Shown: positions 31,483 to 39,969, counted from the first letter of the stretch. The stretch: 64,000 nucleotides of DNA from Xenorhabdus poinarii G6 (GCF_000968175.1 NZ_FO704551.1:2232001-2296000); one strand, 5' to 3'. Translations and numbers: made by a program. Notes: generated by a model from the letters alone, not told the origin.

Positions 31483-31698
31483 ATTAATGATAAAAAAAAG
31501 TGAATCTGATGATGCTTGTGGCTACTTTCAGTAGCACTTCCATAATAACGCTCCACTTAATACACCATAGATTTATCGGGACAATGGTTAAAACAGCAGA
31601 GACGAGACTATTGTTTGCCGTTTTGGTCCATCGCGCCCTATAATGCCCGCAGCGATCTTTTCATGTTGTATTAAAAAGTACTGATAGGAGTTTAAGCT

Positions 31699-32451
31699 AT
31701 GGCTGTCACTAAACTGGTTCTTGTAAGGCACGGAGAAAGTGAGTGGAACAAAGAAAACCGTTTTACTGGCTGGACTGATGTCGAATTGTCTGACAAAGGC
31801 CGCACTGAAGCACAACAAGCAGGCCAACTGCTGAAAGATGAAGGTTTCACTTTTGATTTCGCCTATACTTCCGTTTTAAAACGTGCCATCCACACTCTGT
31901 GGAATATTCTGGATCAAGTTGATCAGCAATGGCTGCCCGTGGAAAAAAGCTGGAAATTGAATGAGCGTCACTACGGTGCGCTGCAAGGGCTGGATAAAGC
32001 AGAAACCGCCGCAAAATACGGTGATGACCAAGTGAAATTGTGGCGTCGTGGCTTTGCGATTACACCACCTGATTTGACCAAAGATGACGAACGTTACCCA
32101 GGCCACGATCCTCGCTACGCGAATCTGACATCAGAAGAACTGCCGGTGACTGAAAGCCTTGCGACGACGATTGAACGTGTTATTCCGTATTGGGAAGACG
32201 TTATCAAGCCTCGCGTAGCAAAAGGCGAAAAAGTGATTATCGCTGCTCATGGTAACTCCCTGCGTGCATTGGTGAAGTATTTGGATAATATGAGCGAAGA
32301 AGCAATTCTTGAGCTGAATATTCCAACGGCTGTCCCACTGGTTTATGAGTTTGATGAAAACATGAAACCAATCAAACACTACTATCTCGGTAACGCAGAT
32401 GAAATCGCCGCAAAAGCGGCGGCGGTTGCCAATCAAGGCAAAGCGAAGTAA
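31699..32451 (+). CDS. gpmA: GpmA, 2,3-bisphosphoglycerate-dependent phosphoglycerate mutase
   Basis: A 250-residue glycolytic enzyme (E. coli 250) interconverting 2- and 3-phosphoglycerate through phosphohistidine at His11 ([11 protein letters not shown]). The second active-site histidine is in [22 protein letters not shown] precedes the ATG. Convergent with aroG. Confidence 0.97.
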   Translation: MAVTKLVLVRHGESEWNKENRFTGWTDVELSDKGRTEAQQAGQLLKDEGFTFDFAYTSVLKRAIHTLWNILDQVDQQWLPVEKSWKLNERHYGALQGLDKAETAAKYGDDQVKLWRRGFAITPPDLTKDDERYPGHDPRYANLTSEELPVTESLATTIERVIPYWEDVIKPRVAKGEKVIIAAHGNSLRALVKYLDNMSEEAILELNIPTAVPLVYEFDENMKPIKHYYLGNADEIAAKAAAVANQGKAK

Positions 32452-32517
32452 TCTCGCAAAAACGGGTTAAATAAAAAGCCGGATTCTGAACTGACCCCAG
32501 AAAGTTGGACATTTTAG

Positions 32518-33291
32518 TTAAACGGCGTGTAAGGCCTGATTTCGATATGCTATCGGAGTTAGGCCTTTTAATTTCACCTTGATCCGTTTTGTATTGTAAT
32601 ATTCAATGTATTCTTCTATTTTTTCAATCAGTTCATCCGCACTTTTAAAGTGCTGCTGGTGATACATTTCTGTTTTGAGTAAGGCAAAAAAGTTTTCTGC
32701 CATCGCATTATCCAAACAGTTCCCTTTCCTCGACATACTTTGTTTAATATCTTTATCAGCAAGTTGCTTTTGATAAGCCTTATGCCGATATTGCCAACCT
32801 TGATCACTGTGAATGAGTGGCTTAGCGTGAGCATCTAGCCCATCTAATGCCTCTTTTAGCATCTCTGTCACTAAAGGCAGACTCGCCTTTTTCGCCACGT
32901 TGTAAGCGATAACCTCTTGATTAAATAAGTCAATAATAGGTGATAGATAGACTTTTTGTTCATTCACTTTAAATTCCGTCACATCCGTTACCCATTTCTC
33001 ATTAGGTTTTGTCGCGCGAAAATCTCTTGCCAACCAATTCGGTGCTGTTTTTCCAACTTCCCCACGATAAGAACGATATTTCTTCGGCCTTACCGTGGAT
33101 TTTAGGTTTAATTGCCCCATTAATCGTTGTACTGTTTTATGATTGATTTTAAAGCCATTTTTTCTCAATGCTAAATGAATGCGGCGATAACCATAACGAC
33201 CTTTATGCTCATGATAGATAGTTTTAATCATCTCTATTTCTTGTTCATAAGCACGCGTTTTTTTAAGCGCCTGGCATTGATAGTAAAACAC
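32518..33291 (-). CDS. IS3-family transposase OrfB (DDE integrase catalytic domain)
   Basis: The rve-type catalytic part of the transposase, 257 residues from a GTG. The DDE triad is visible in WVTDVTEF, LIHSDQGWQY and ENFFALLKTE. An HTH_21 segment (HKGRYGYRRIHLAL) precedes it. The reading frame is open further upstream to about 33369, where it overlaps the end of orfA in the -1 frame at an A-rich GAAAAAG slip site. The natural product is therefore most likely the OrfAB fusion made by -1 frameshifting, spanning 32518-33866. Confidence 0.93.
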   Translation of the reverse strand: MFYYQCQALKKTRAYEQEIEMIKTIYHEHKGRYGYRRIHLALRKNGFKINHKTVQRLMGQLNLKSTVRPKKYRSYRGEVGKTAPNWLARDFRATKPNEKWVTDVTEFKVNEQKVYLSPIIDLFNQEVIAYNVAKKASLPLVTEMLKEALDGLDAHAKPLIHSDQGWQYRHKAYQKQLADKDIKQSMSRKGNCLDNAMAENFFALLKTEMYHQQHFKSADELIEKIEEYIEYYNTKRIKVKLKGLTPIAYRNQALHAV

Positions 33292-33359
33292 GCTTCTTGC
33301 AAGATTAATGGCACAAAGTAAGTGCTTTAATGGATATTTCTTTTTAAGAGCTAAAACAA

Positions 33360-33866
33360 TTAACGCTTTTTCTTTGCTCGTGGGCGTTTCTTCTGTTCCA
33401 GCTCTGCTAACTTTTTTAGGACCGCATTTTCTGCCCGCAAATAAGCTAATTCTTCTTTAAGTTCCTCAACTGTCATTTCGTCATCAGATTTCGGCGGGGT
33501 TTTAGGTCGGGATTTCATTGGGGGTCTTCCTCGCTGAGGACTTTCGAGTCCTTTGATACCGGTTTCATTATACTTATCAAGCCAGACTGATAAGGTACCT
33601 GGAGTCGTTAAATTGAGAACTGCACTAGTGTGAGTGAGGGACCAATCATGTGTCCACATTAATTTTAAAGCTTGGAGTTTTGTGACAGTACAAAGAGAGT
33701 GAGACGTTGGCAAAAAGGCGTTATCGCCATGAATGGCAACAACTTGAGCCCAGTATCGAATTTGTCGAGAAGAGATTGAATATTCCGCTGATAGCTTATC
33801 CGATGTGTTACCTGCCAGACATCGTTTAGCAATAATGATTTTTAGTTCACGACTATATTTAGACAT
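33360..33866 (-). CDS. IS3-family transposase OrfA (HTH DNA-binding protein)
   Basis: A 168-residue protein starting MSKYSRELK with tandem helix-turn-helix segments (SAEYSISSRQIRYWAQ; LNLTTPGTLSVWLDKYNETG) and a C-terminal leucine-zipper-like coiled coil (EELKEELAYLRAENAVLKKL). It binds the IS ends. The frame is open upstream to 34016, but that stretch belongs to the IS end and aroG; the ATG at 33864-33866 is the family start. A terminator-like hairpin lies directly before this ATG. Confidence 0.93.
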   Translation of the reverse strand: MSKYSRELKIIIAKRCLAGNTSDKLSAEYSISSRQIRYWAQVVAIHGDNAFLPTSHSLCTVTKLQALKLMWTHDWSLTHTSAVLNLTTPGTLSVWLDKYNETGIKGLESPQRGRPPMKSRPKTPPKSDDEMTVEELKEELAYLRAENAVLKKLAELEQKKRPRAKKKR

Positions 33867-33904
33867 AAAAAACCCCCAGTAATTAGTTGTCCAACTATTG
33901 GGGG
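33867..33904 (-). terminator. Terminator-like hairpin at the promoter-side end of the IS
   Basis: On the minus strand CCCCCAATAGTTG (33904-33892) pairs imperfectly with AGTT...ACTGGGGG (to 33873), followed by TTTTTT (33872-33867) and then the orfA ATG. It would stop transcription arriving from aroG before it reaches the transposase genes, a common way for IS elements to limit expression from outside. Confidence 0.65.
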
Positions 33905-33948
33905 TCACTTCATTCATTTCCGGCTTTTTATCATACGGTTGCGATAAG

Positions 33949-35001
33949 TTAGCTTCTGCGGTGCTTAACGGCCTGCGATAACTGACGCAATAATATTTCT
34001 GTATCTTCCCAACCAATACAGGCGTCTGTCACACTCTGACCGTAAACCAAAGGTGCATCACTTTCCAGATTTTGATTCCCTTCGACTAAATGGCTTTCAA
34101 CCATCACGCCCATAATCGCTTTTTCGCCGCCTGCAATCTGACCACAGACATCCGTACCAACGTCCATTTGTCTTTTGAACTGCTTCGCACTATTGGCATG
34201 ACTAAAATCAATCATCACGCGGGGGGCTAAGCCCGCTTTTACCAACCCTTCTTTAACTTCACTGACATGCCTGGCGCTGTAATTCGGCTCTCTGCCACCA
34301 CGCAGAATGATGTGGCAATCACGGTTACCTGTTGTATTAACAATCGCTGAATGACCCCACTTCGTGACGGACAAGAAACAGTGTGATGAACTGGCTGAAT
34401 TGATGGCATCAATAGCAACTTTAATGGTTCCGTCCGTCCCATTTTTGAAACCAACCGGACAAGACAGCCCTGATGCCAATTCACGATGAACCTGAGATTC
34501 TGTTGTACGTGCCCCTATCGCCCCCCAACTCATCAGATCAGCCAAATATTGGGGGGTAATCATATCCAGGAACTCGCCTGCTGCCGGCAACCCCATATTA
34601 TTGATATCCAATAGCAGGTTACGGGCAGTCCGTAATCCTTGGTTGATATCAAAGCTACAATCCATGTTTGGATCGTTAATCATTCCTTTCCAACCAATGG
34701 TTGTACGCGGTTTTTCAAAATAAACCCGCATGACGATTTCCAAATCCGCTTTCAATTCTTCACGTAATGTATTCAAGCGGCTCGCATACTCTAAGGCGGC
34801 TTGTGGATCATGAATTGAACATGGGCCAATCACTACCAAAAGACGATCATCTTCACCAATTAAAATGTTGTGAATAGATTCACGAGCCTGACGAACAGTC
34901 ACAATACTCTTTTCTGTCGCAGGAAATTTTTCGAGTAGTGCAACTGGTGGCAGTAATTCTGCTATTTTTCGTATTCTTATATCGTCATTTTGGTAATTCA
35001 T
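33949..35001 (-). CDS. aroG: AroG, phenylalanine-sensitive DAHP synthase
   Basis: A 350-residue enzyme (E. coli 350) catalysing the first step of the shikimate pathway from PEP and erythrose-4-phosphate. It is nearly collinear with E. coli AroG: MNYQNDDIRIRKI, the metal/PEP motifs VVIGPCSIHD, RVYFEKPRTT, SVTKWGHSAI and MIDFSHANS. The Phe isozyme is favoured by overall similarity over AroF/AroH. Its downstream terminator is disrupted by the IS. Confidence 0.96.
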   Translation of the reverse strand: MNYQNDDIRIRKIAELLPPVALLEKFPATEKSIVTVRQARESIHNILIGEDDRLLVVIGPCSIHDPQAALEYASRLNTLREELKADLEIVMRVYFEKPRTTIGWKGMINDPNMDCSFDINQGLRTARNLLLDINNMGLPAAGEFLDMITPQYLADLMSWGAIGARTTESQVHRELASGLSCPVGFKNGTDGTIKVAIDAINSASSSHCFLSVTKWGHSAIVNTTGNRDCHIILRGGREPNYSARHVSEVKEGLVKAGLAPRVMIDFSHANSAKQFKRQMDVGTDVCGQIAGGEKAIMGVMVESHLVEGNQNLESDAPLVYGQSVTDACIGWEDTEILLRQLSQAVKHRRS

Positions 35002-35248
35002 TGTCCTTTCACCTAATGTTTTTACAGTCAGTTAAAATGATTTTGTGATCTCAATCTAACGGTTAGGCGTTGTACTGTAAATAATCTTTATGGGTAAAAG
35101 TCAGCGACTTTTTGTTCTAAAAAACGTGATTTAAGTTAAAAATGATGTTAATTCAAATAAATGGATGAATAAGGAGAAAAGACTTTACCGTAAAAATACC
35201 CAATAGCAGGCCATAGATAAGTGAATTACCGATGGCCGATGATCCATG

Positions 35249-35974
35249 TTAATTTACATTGGACTTTGCTTGTTCTTCTTCGTGATGTTTAGCGGCCTTA
35301 ATCCATAAACGAGCCCCATTTAGCGCAATACCTGTCAGAATAATATATTGCAGCGACATCGCCAGGACACCTTGTTGATAATAAATCACTACGCTAATAA
35401 CATCGATGATGACCCAAATCAGCCAGTTTTCTACATGCTTACGTGTCATCAGGATCATGGCTACGATGGATAATACTGTCATAACCGAATCCCAGAATGG
35501 GAAAGCATCTGGCTTTAGTTCCGGCATGGTGATATGCAAACCGATTCCCTGTAGAAGTAATACCACTGCTTTTGCCATATAACCAAACAGTTGATCGATA
35601 TTAAATGTCATGATCAATATAGCCAAAATGGAAATCGCAGCAACAATCACCATCTGTTTAGGATTAAGCCAACGAATTTTAAGCGCTATCTGTTTTTGCT
35701 CATTCACCCGGCTCCATGCATACCAACCATAGATATTGGCGACGAAGAAAAAGAATTGCAAAATAAGGCTGGCGTAGAGTTGAATTTGAAAGAAGATGAC
35801 GGCGAATAGTGAGACATTAATTAATCCAAATAGATAATTAATGTTTTTTTCCTGGCTGGCAAACCAGATACAGAGCAAACCGGATATCGTGCCTGTCGCT
35901 TCAACATATGAAAAGTTATAGCCTGTTCCCAATGGTATATTGACTAATATATTATTGATACTGAAAAAATCCAT
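35249..35974 (-). CDS. pnuC: PnuC, nicotinamide riboside transporter
   Basis: A 241-residue inner-membrane carrier (E. coli 239) with seven helices. The family motif FGLINV...FFQIQLYASLILQ and the WYAWSR substrate-binding segment are present, as is PDAFPFWDSVMTVLSIVAMILMTRK (in two parts around the TM). It imports nicotinamide riboside by facilitated diffusion coupled to NadR kinase. In E. coli it is co-transcribed with nadA; nadA is not adjacent here. A NadR box lies 88 bp upstream. Confidence 0.95.
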   Translation of the reverse strand: MDFFSINNILVNIPLGTGYNFSYVEATGTISGLLCIWFASQEKNINYLFGLINVSLFAVIFFQIQLYASLILQFFFFVANIYGWYAWSRVNEQKQIALKIRWLNPKQMVIVAAISILAILIMTFNIDQLFGYMAKAVVLLLQGIGLHITMPELKPDAFPFWDSVMTVLSIVAMILMTRKHVENWLIWVIIDVISVVIYYQQGVLAMSLQYIILTGIALNGARLWIKAAKHHEEEQAKSNVN

Positions 35975-36061
35975 ACTTTCTTATCCTTACCATCGTTAAT
36001 GTTTAGCATATCGATACAATAAATGTGAAATACAAGATTAATTAGCTTTTTTTTCCATCAT

Positions 36062-36079
36062 TGTTTAATTTGCTAAACA
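36062..36079. promoter_or_regulatory. NadR box upstream of pnuC
   Basis: TGTTTA-ATTTGC-TAAACA is a perfect match to the 18-bp NadR operator TGTTTA-N6-TAAACA. It lies 88-105 bp before the pnuC start, so pnuC is probably repressed by NadR when NAD is plentiful. Confidence 0.88.
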
Positions 36080-36180
36080 AGATAACGAATTTATCGGTAA
36101 AGTTCAATCACTCTTAATATTTGAAATAGCCTATACTTTCGGCAGTTTTCTGACTATAGAATAAAGAGTGCTAAGTCCAG

Positions 36181-37194
36181 TTATGCAGATGCTTCCTCTG
36201 GATTTATATGATTTACCAGGACAATACCAATAGCAGTCCAATATTCCGTTGTCTCCCCTTCTGACTTTTCTATTTTTTCTAAATCTCGATTTTCTCTACT
36301 CCTTAAATAGTCTTCCAGATCATTTATACTATCAAAACTAAATAAAGAAACACCATCAATAGATGATGTGTATTTATGATAAAAAGGTTTACCTTCTTCC
36401 GTCGGACCTATGTTATGTAATTGAACATAACGCTTTATAAGTTTATTTGATTCATTTACTTTTTTAACTTCTTCTGAAAATGATCCGAGCCACCATGTCT
36501 GAAAATCAGATCTACTCGTCCCTTTTTTTCGTTTATGAATCTTAACAAGAGTTATAGGTTCATTTCCCGAGGCAGCAGGTATGATGATATATTGTATTGC
36601 TAATAATGGTGCAATATCACGGAAGATAGCTTTATCTTCTGGGAGAATTTTATTAATAACTCTTTCATTTCCCAGTACTAATGATATATCAGACGCATCT
36701 TTAAAATTTAAATAGGCTACACCATCCCATGATGGACGTTGGTAGGGTTCAATATGACCTACAACAGTTGGCCACAGCTTACCATATTGATCTGCTGAGG
36801 CATGGTATGGTGGTGTATCTGTCTGTGTAGGTCCAGCTGGAAAGCGATGTAATTGATCATATCGGACAAGTTTATCTAAAATTTTGGCGTCATCATCGCT
36901 TTCCGGATGAATGAATCGAATTCCGTGTACTTTTCTCCAGTATTCCCCCCAATGTTCGAAATTTAAATTTGGATTTCCCTCTAAAGTATTCTCTTGAGGA
37001 TTTATTGAAGGGTCATCAATAATATTTCCATTATTATCTAATGTATGTCCTTCTCCACGACTCCTTTCCGACAGTGGCGTATTGTCTGAACGGGAAAGAA
37101 AAGAAAATAATACTGTTAGTGGTTTTTCCGAGCCTGCATAAGACGGAATATAAGGAGGACGAAGTAAATGTTCTTCAATATAAAAATTAGACAT
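36181..37194 (-). CDS. Two-domain EthD-like (dimeric alpha/beta-barrel) protein
   Basis: A 337-residue soluble protein. Two repeats resemble the EthD/Dabb ferredoxin-like fold. The first has FEHWGEYWRKVHGIRFIHPE, QLHRFP and WDGVAYLNFKDASDISLVL; the second has LVKIHKRKKGTSRSDFQTWW, IKRYVQLHNIGPTEEG and IDGVSLFSFDSINDLEDYL. This fold acts as small cyclases, decarboxylases or monooxygenases on polyketide- or aromatic-type substrates; no catalytic residue can be assigned here. Start ATG 37192-37194 follows GGAG and overlaps the MFS stop by 8 bp, so it is translationally coupled. Function unknown; EthD assignment is moderately confident. Confidence 0.72.
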   Translation of the reverse strand: MSNFYIEEHLLRPPYIPSYAGSEKPLTVLFSFLSRSDNTPLSERSRGEGHTLDNNGNIIDDPSINPQENTLEGNPNLNFEHWGEYWRKVHGIRFIHPESDDDAKILDKLVRYDQLHRFPAGPTQTDTPPYHASADQYGKLWPTVVGHIEPYQRPSWDGVAYLNFKDASDISLVLGNERVINKILPEDKAIFRDIAPLLAIQYIIIPAASGNEPITLVKIHKRKKGTSRSDFQTWWLGSFSEEVKKVNESNKLIKRYVQLHNIGPTEEGKPFYHKYTSSIDGVSLFSFDSINDLEDYLRSRENRDLEKIEKSEGETTEYWTAIGIVLVNHINPEEASA

Positions 37195-38401
37195 GTCGAT
37201 ATGCTCCATGATTATGATGAAAGAGTGAAAATACTAAACCGAGTACACTCGATATAATGCAAAACATACAAATTCCGACCCACTCAAAATGAGCCCAAGC
37301 AAAACTTCCTGCTGCTGCCCCGACAGCCATACCACACATAGCCCCGGCCATAAGAAGGCCGTTAAGACGACTTCTAGCCTGCGGATCAATACTATTTATC
37401 ATGTACTGATGAGATACAAGTGCAGCCATAACACCTAAATCAAAGACCATCGCTCCTATAGCTAAGATGATTAACGAACCAGATAATATCCACATGCCAA
37501 GAAAAGACAGTGCTACCAAGATACACCCAGTACGTATTGCTAATATTGGCCCCTTAGCATCTGCAAATTTTCCAAAAACTGTTGCGCCGATAGCTCCCGC
37601 CGCCCCTGCAATACCAAATGTTCCCGCGATAGTAGCCGTTTCATTATAAGGCGGGGCTGCAATGACCATTGCTAAAGTAGACCAAAATGCACCGAGTGTA
37701 GATGCGAGAAGTGCCTGAGTTATTATGGCTAACTTCAAGGAACGATGCTTACATAGCAGGCTCCATAAGCTTTTCATCAAGAAACTATATTGAGTACTCT
37801 TATTAACTGGCGGTAAATATGGAAGGCTATTGCGTGCTATTATTGCGACCATTAACATAAAAGCGGCCGCTATCAGTTGCATAGCTCTCCATCCCAAAGC
37901 ATCCGAAATTACCCCACTCAATGTTCTTGATAACAGAATTCCGGTAAGTATACCGGTGGTGACGATACCGACTATATGACCTCTCGTGGTTTCTGGCGAT
38001 AATTGAGCCGCTATAGGTACAAAGTCTTGTCCAACACTGCTTAATAAACCTATAGCAATACCAATAAAGCAAAGCATATACAAATTATTTGAATATCCAG
38101 CTAATACTAAAGTGAATGCAAGTAATAAGGACTTTATAAATATCATATTTCGTCTAGGCAGAATATCCCCGAGAGGAGCAAGGAATAACATTCCAGCTGC
38201 ATAACCAATTTGAGTTAAAGTAGGTATTAAGCCGATTTGTTCAGATGGTGCACCAAATTCAACTTGGATAAGTTGTAATGCGGGTTGGAGATAGTAAACA
38301 TTTGCTACACCGAGACCAGCACTTAACGCCAAAAAGAATAAAAGTTTTCTTTGCAGAACAACACCAGGTTGGTCATTCAAATTCATCATGTTATCTCTCA
38401 T
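37187..38401 (-). CDS. MFS transporter (probable drug/metabolite exporter) coupled to the EthD gene
   Basis: A 404-residue major-facilitator protein with twelve predicted helices. The MFS motif A variant is in loop 2-3 (FLAPLGDILPRRNMIF), with a second copy in loop 8-9 (FGKFADAKGP). The N-terminal YYLQPALQLI segment recalls YnfM/YgaY-type exporters. AGGGA lies 7 bases before the ATG. The product probably exports or imports a small molecule processed by the downstream EthD protein. It is divergent from the LysR gene across 116 bp. Confidence 0.88.
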   Translation of the reverse strand: MRDNMMNLNDQPGVVLQRKLLFFLALSAGLGVANVYYLQPALQLIQVEFGAPSEQIGLIPTLTQIGYAAGMLFLAPLGDILPRRNMIFIKSLLLAFTLVLAGYSNNLYMLCFIGIAIGLLSSVGQDFVPIAAQLSPETTRGHIVGIVTTGILTGILLSRTLSGVISDALGWRAMQLIAAAFMLMVAIIARNSLPYLPPVNKSTQYSFLMKSLWSLLCKHRSLKLAIITQALLASTLGAFWSTLAMVIAAPPYNETATIAGTFGIAGAAGAIGATVFGKFADAKGPILAIRTGCILVALSFLGMWILSGSLIILAIGAMVFDLGVMAALVSHQYMINSIDPQARSRLNGLLMAGAMCGMAVGAAAGSFAWAHFEWVGICMFCIISSVLGLVFSLFHHNHGAYRHV

Positions 38402-38517
38402 CAGTTATTCCCTGATTTGATATGTTTAAGCTCCATCTTATAGTAGAATTTTGTTTGTATATATAGTGTTTTTTTCATAATATAGTTGATTTAAATTCGT
38501 CAATAAGAGAGGGGACG

Positions 38518-39447
38518 ATGGCACCAAATGATCCTTTCCGTTACATAATCGTTTTCTTGTATGTCACTGAGGCTGGAAGCTTTACCCTGGCCGCGGAACG
38601 GTTAGGTATGTCGAAATCGGGGGTTGCGAAAAGCATCGCCCGATTAGAAAATAGTTTAGGTGTGCGTTTGTTTAACCGAACGACTAGGCGTTTAAGTTTA
38701 ACTGATGAAGGTAAAGCATATAGTCAAGGATGTTCACGGATATTGTCCGACATTCAAGATATGCAGGCGGAGATATCCACTCGTAAAATAACACCATCGG
38801 GTAGGCTACGTGTTGATTTACCCGTGGTATTCGGAAAGCGTTGGGTTTTACCAATACTTTTCAAGGTGATGAATGACTATCCAACATTAGAATTAGATAT
38901 TAGTTTAAATGATCGCCGTGTTGACCTTATTGATGATGGCATTGATTTGGCAATAAGAATTGGAGCACTAGACGAAAGTGCAACACTCGTAGCAAAATCA
39001 TTAGGGATACAAAAGGCTGTTGTTTGTGCAAGCCCTTCCTACTTAAAAAAATATGGATCTCCTAATATTATAGATGACCTGCATAATCATCTATGTATTA
39101 ATTTTGGGAATAATAATCAAAACCTTCCTTGGAAATTCTTTGATAAAAATAATAAAAAACACAATATTAAAGTTCCCGGAGTTATTAGTTTAAACAACAG
39201 TGAGGCGATCTTAGATGCTGCTTTAAATGGATATGGGATAGCTATGCTAGCTGACTGGTTGGTTTACAACCAATTGCAATCAGGTCAATTAATTAAGTTA
39301 TTGCCTGATATAAAAACGCAGGGTTTTCCAATTCATGCTATTTGGCCAAAAAACAAATTATTGTCATCAAAGGTTAGAGTTGTAATAGATGCCTTGTCTG
39401 ATAGCTTCATTCCTTTAGCCCCGTGGGAGGTAACCGATAATGAATAA
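38518..39447 (+). CDS. LysR-family transcriptional regulator
   Basis: A 309-residue LysR regulator. The N-terminal winged HTH is at about residues 16-45 (GSFTLAAERLGMSKSGVAKSIARLENSLG) with VRLFNRTTRRLSLTDEG after it; the periplasmic-binding-like effector domain fills the rest. It probably controls the divergent MFS-EthD operon, as is typical of LysR genes. GAGGGG lies just before the ATG. AT-rich codon use in the second half hints at acquisition with its neighbours. Confidence 0.92.
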   Translation: MAPNDPFRYIIVFLYVTEAGSFTLAAERLGMSKSGVAKSIARLENSLGVRLFNRTTRRLSLTDEGKAYSQGCSRILSDIQDMQAEISTRKITPSGRLRVDLPVVFGKRWVLPILFKVMNDYPTLELDISLNDRRVDLIDDGIDLAIRIGALDESATLVAKSLGIQKAVVCASPSYLKKYGSPNIIDDLHNHLCINFGNNNQNLPWKFFDKNNKKHNIKVPGVISLNNSEAILDAALNGYGIAMLADWLVYNQLQSGQLIKLLPDIKTQGFPIHAIWPKNKLLSSKVRVVIDALSDSFIPLAPWEVTDNE

Positions 39448-39664
39448 ACGAGAAACGAATATTTGTACTAACGCTATTTCCTTATGGGAGAAGTTTTTCG
39501 TATATACAAACACACCACGGCAAGCTGTTGGGCCGGACATTGCTTTTTTACGCCGGTCTTGAATGTCTGATATGGCAATTGACGTAGAACGCTGTGTGCC
39601 CTACAGCTATACGCCAAAGAACGGTCATAGTACACCATGCTTTAAAGTTTTGTTCCGACAGACG

Positions 39665-39701
39665 AAAAAAAACCGTATCCTTTTAACAGTGATACGGTTT
39701 T
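39665..39701 (-). terminator. Rho-independent terminator of the tRNA-Lys transcript
   Basis: On the minus strand AAAACCGTATC (39701-39691) pairs with GATACGGTTTT (39679-39669), and the T-run continues to 39665 (eight T). It lies 44 bp beyond the second tRNA. Confidence 0.88.
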
Positions 39702-39744
39702 CTTACTTCCCCCGGACGTTATCGAACGTCCCGGTATTGAAAGC

Positions 39745-39820
39745 TGGTGGGTCGTGCAGGATTCGAACCTGCGACCAATTGATTAAAAGTCAACTGCTCT
39801 ACCGACTGAGCTAACGACCC
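39745..39820 (-). tRNA. tRNA-Lys (anticodon TTT)
   Basis: On the minus strand GGGTCGTTAGCTCAGTCGG begins a 76-nt cloverleaf with anticodon loop CTTTTAA, T-arm GGTTCGAATCC and encoded CCA. The acceptor stem GGGTCGT/ACGACCC is perfect. Confidence 0.97.
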
Positions 39821-39852
39821 ATCTGAGGTATGTCTAATTTTGAAGATTTTGA

Positions 39853-39928
39853 TGGTGGGTCGTGCAGGATTCGAACCTGCGACCAATTGATTAAAAGTCA
39901 ACTGCTCTACCGACTGAGCTAACGACCC
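39853..39928 (-). tRNA. tRNA-Lys (anticodon TTT), second identical copy
   Basis: Identical 76-nt sequence to the copy at 39745-39820, with CCA encoded, separated from it by 32 nt. This copy is promoter-proximal. In E. coli a larger lysT/valT cluster occupies this place beside the tol-pal operon; here only two lysine genes remain. Confidence 0.97.
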
Positions 39929-39969
39929 ATCTGAATCTGTTTGGCAGTTCTCCCTGCCAACGGCGGCTT

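Larger units (their letters stand above)
32487..33912 (-). mobile_element. IS3-family (IS150 group) insertion sequence, complete
   Basis: 1426 bp bounded by 25-bp terminal inverted repeats (32487-32511 and 33888-33912; 21 of 25 positions match; shared ends TGAA...TGACCCC...AGTTGGACA). The 3-bp target duplication TTC lies at 32484-32486 and 33913-33915. It carries orfA and orfB on the minus strand in overlapping -1 register, as in IS150. Both ORFs and both ends are intact, so the copy may be active and recent. Confidence 0.95.
32473..33929. terminator. gpmA/aroG bidirectional terminator split by the IS
   Basis: The left arm AAAAAGCCGGA is at 32473-32483 and the right arm TCCGGCTTTTT at 33919-33929. 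Removing the insertion element and one TTC target copy leaves an 11-bp perfect stem with a 6-base TTCATT loop and a T/A-tract on each side. This reconstructs an intrinsic terminator shared by the convergent genes gpmA and aroG, which the insertion has separated by 1.4 kb. Confidence 0.88.

Noticed and set aside
33867..34016. N-terminal extension of IS orfA into aroG
   Set aside because: The extension covers the IS end, target duplication and aroG 3' coding sequence; the IS-internal ATG at 33864-33866 is the family start.
35066..35095. TyrR-box-like TGTAAA half site upstream of aroG
   Set aside because: Only one half site is convincing; the partner at the correct N6 spacing does not match TTTACA well enough.
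39563..39814. Open frame on the plus strand across the tRNA-Lys region
   Set aside because: It reads antisense through a tRNA gene and its terminator; coding is not plausible.
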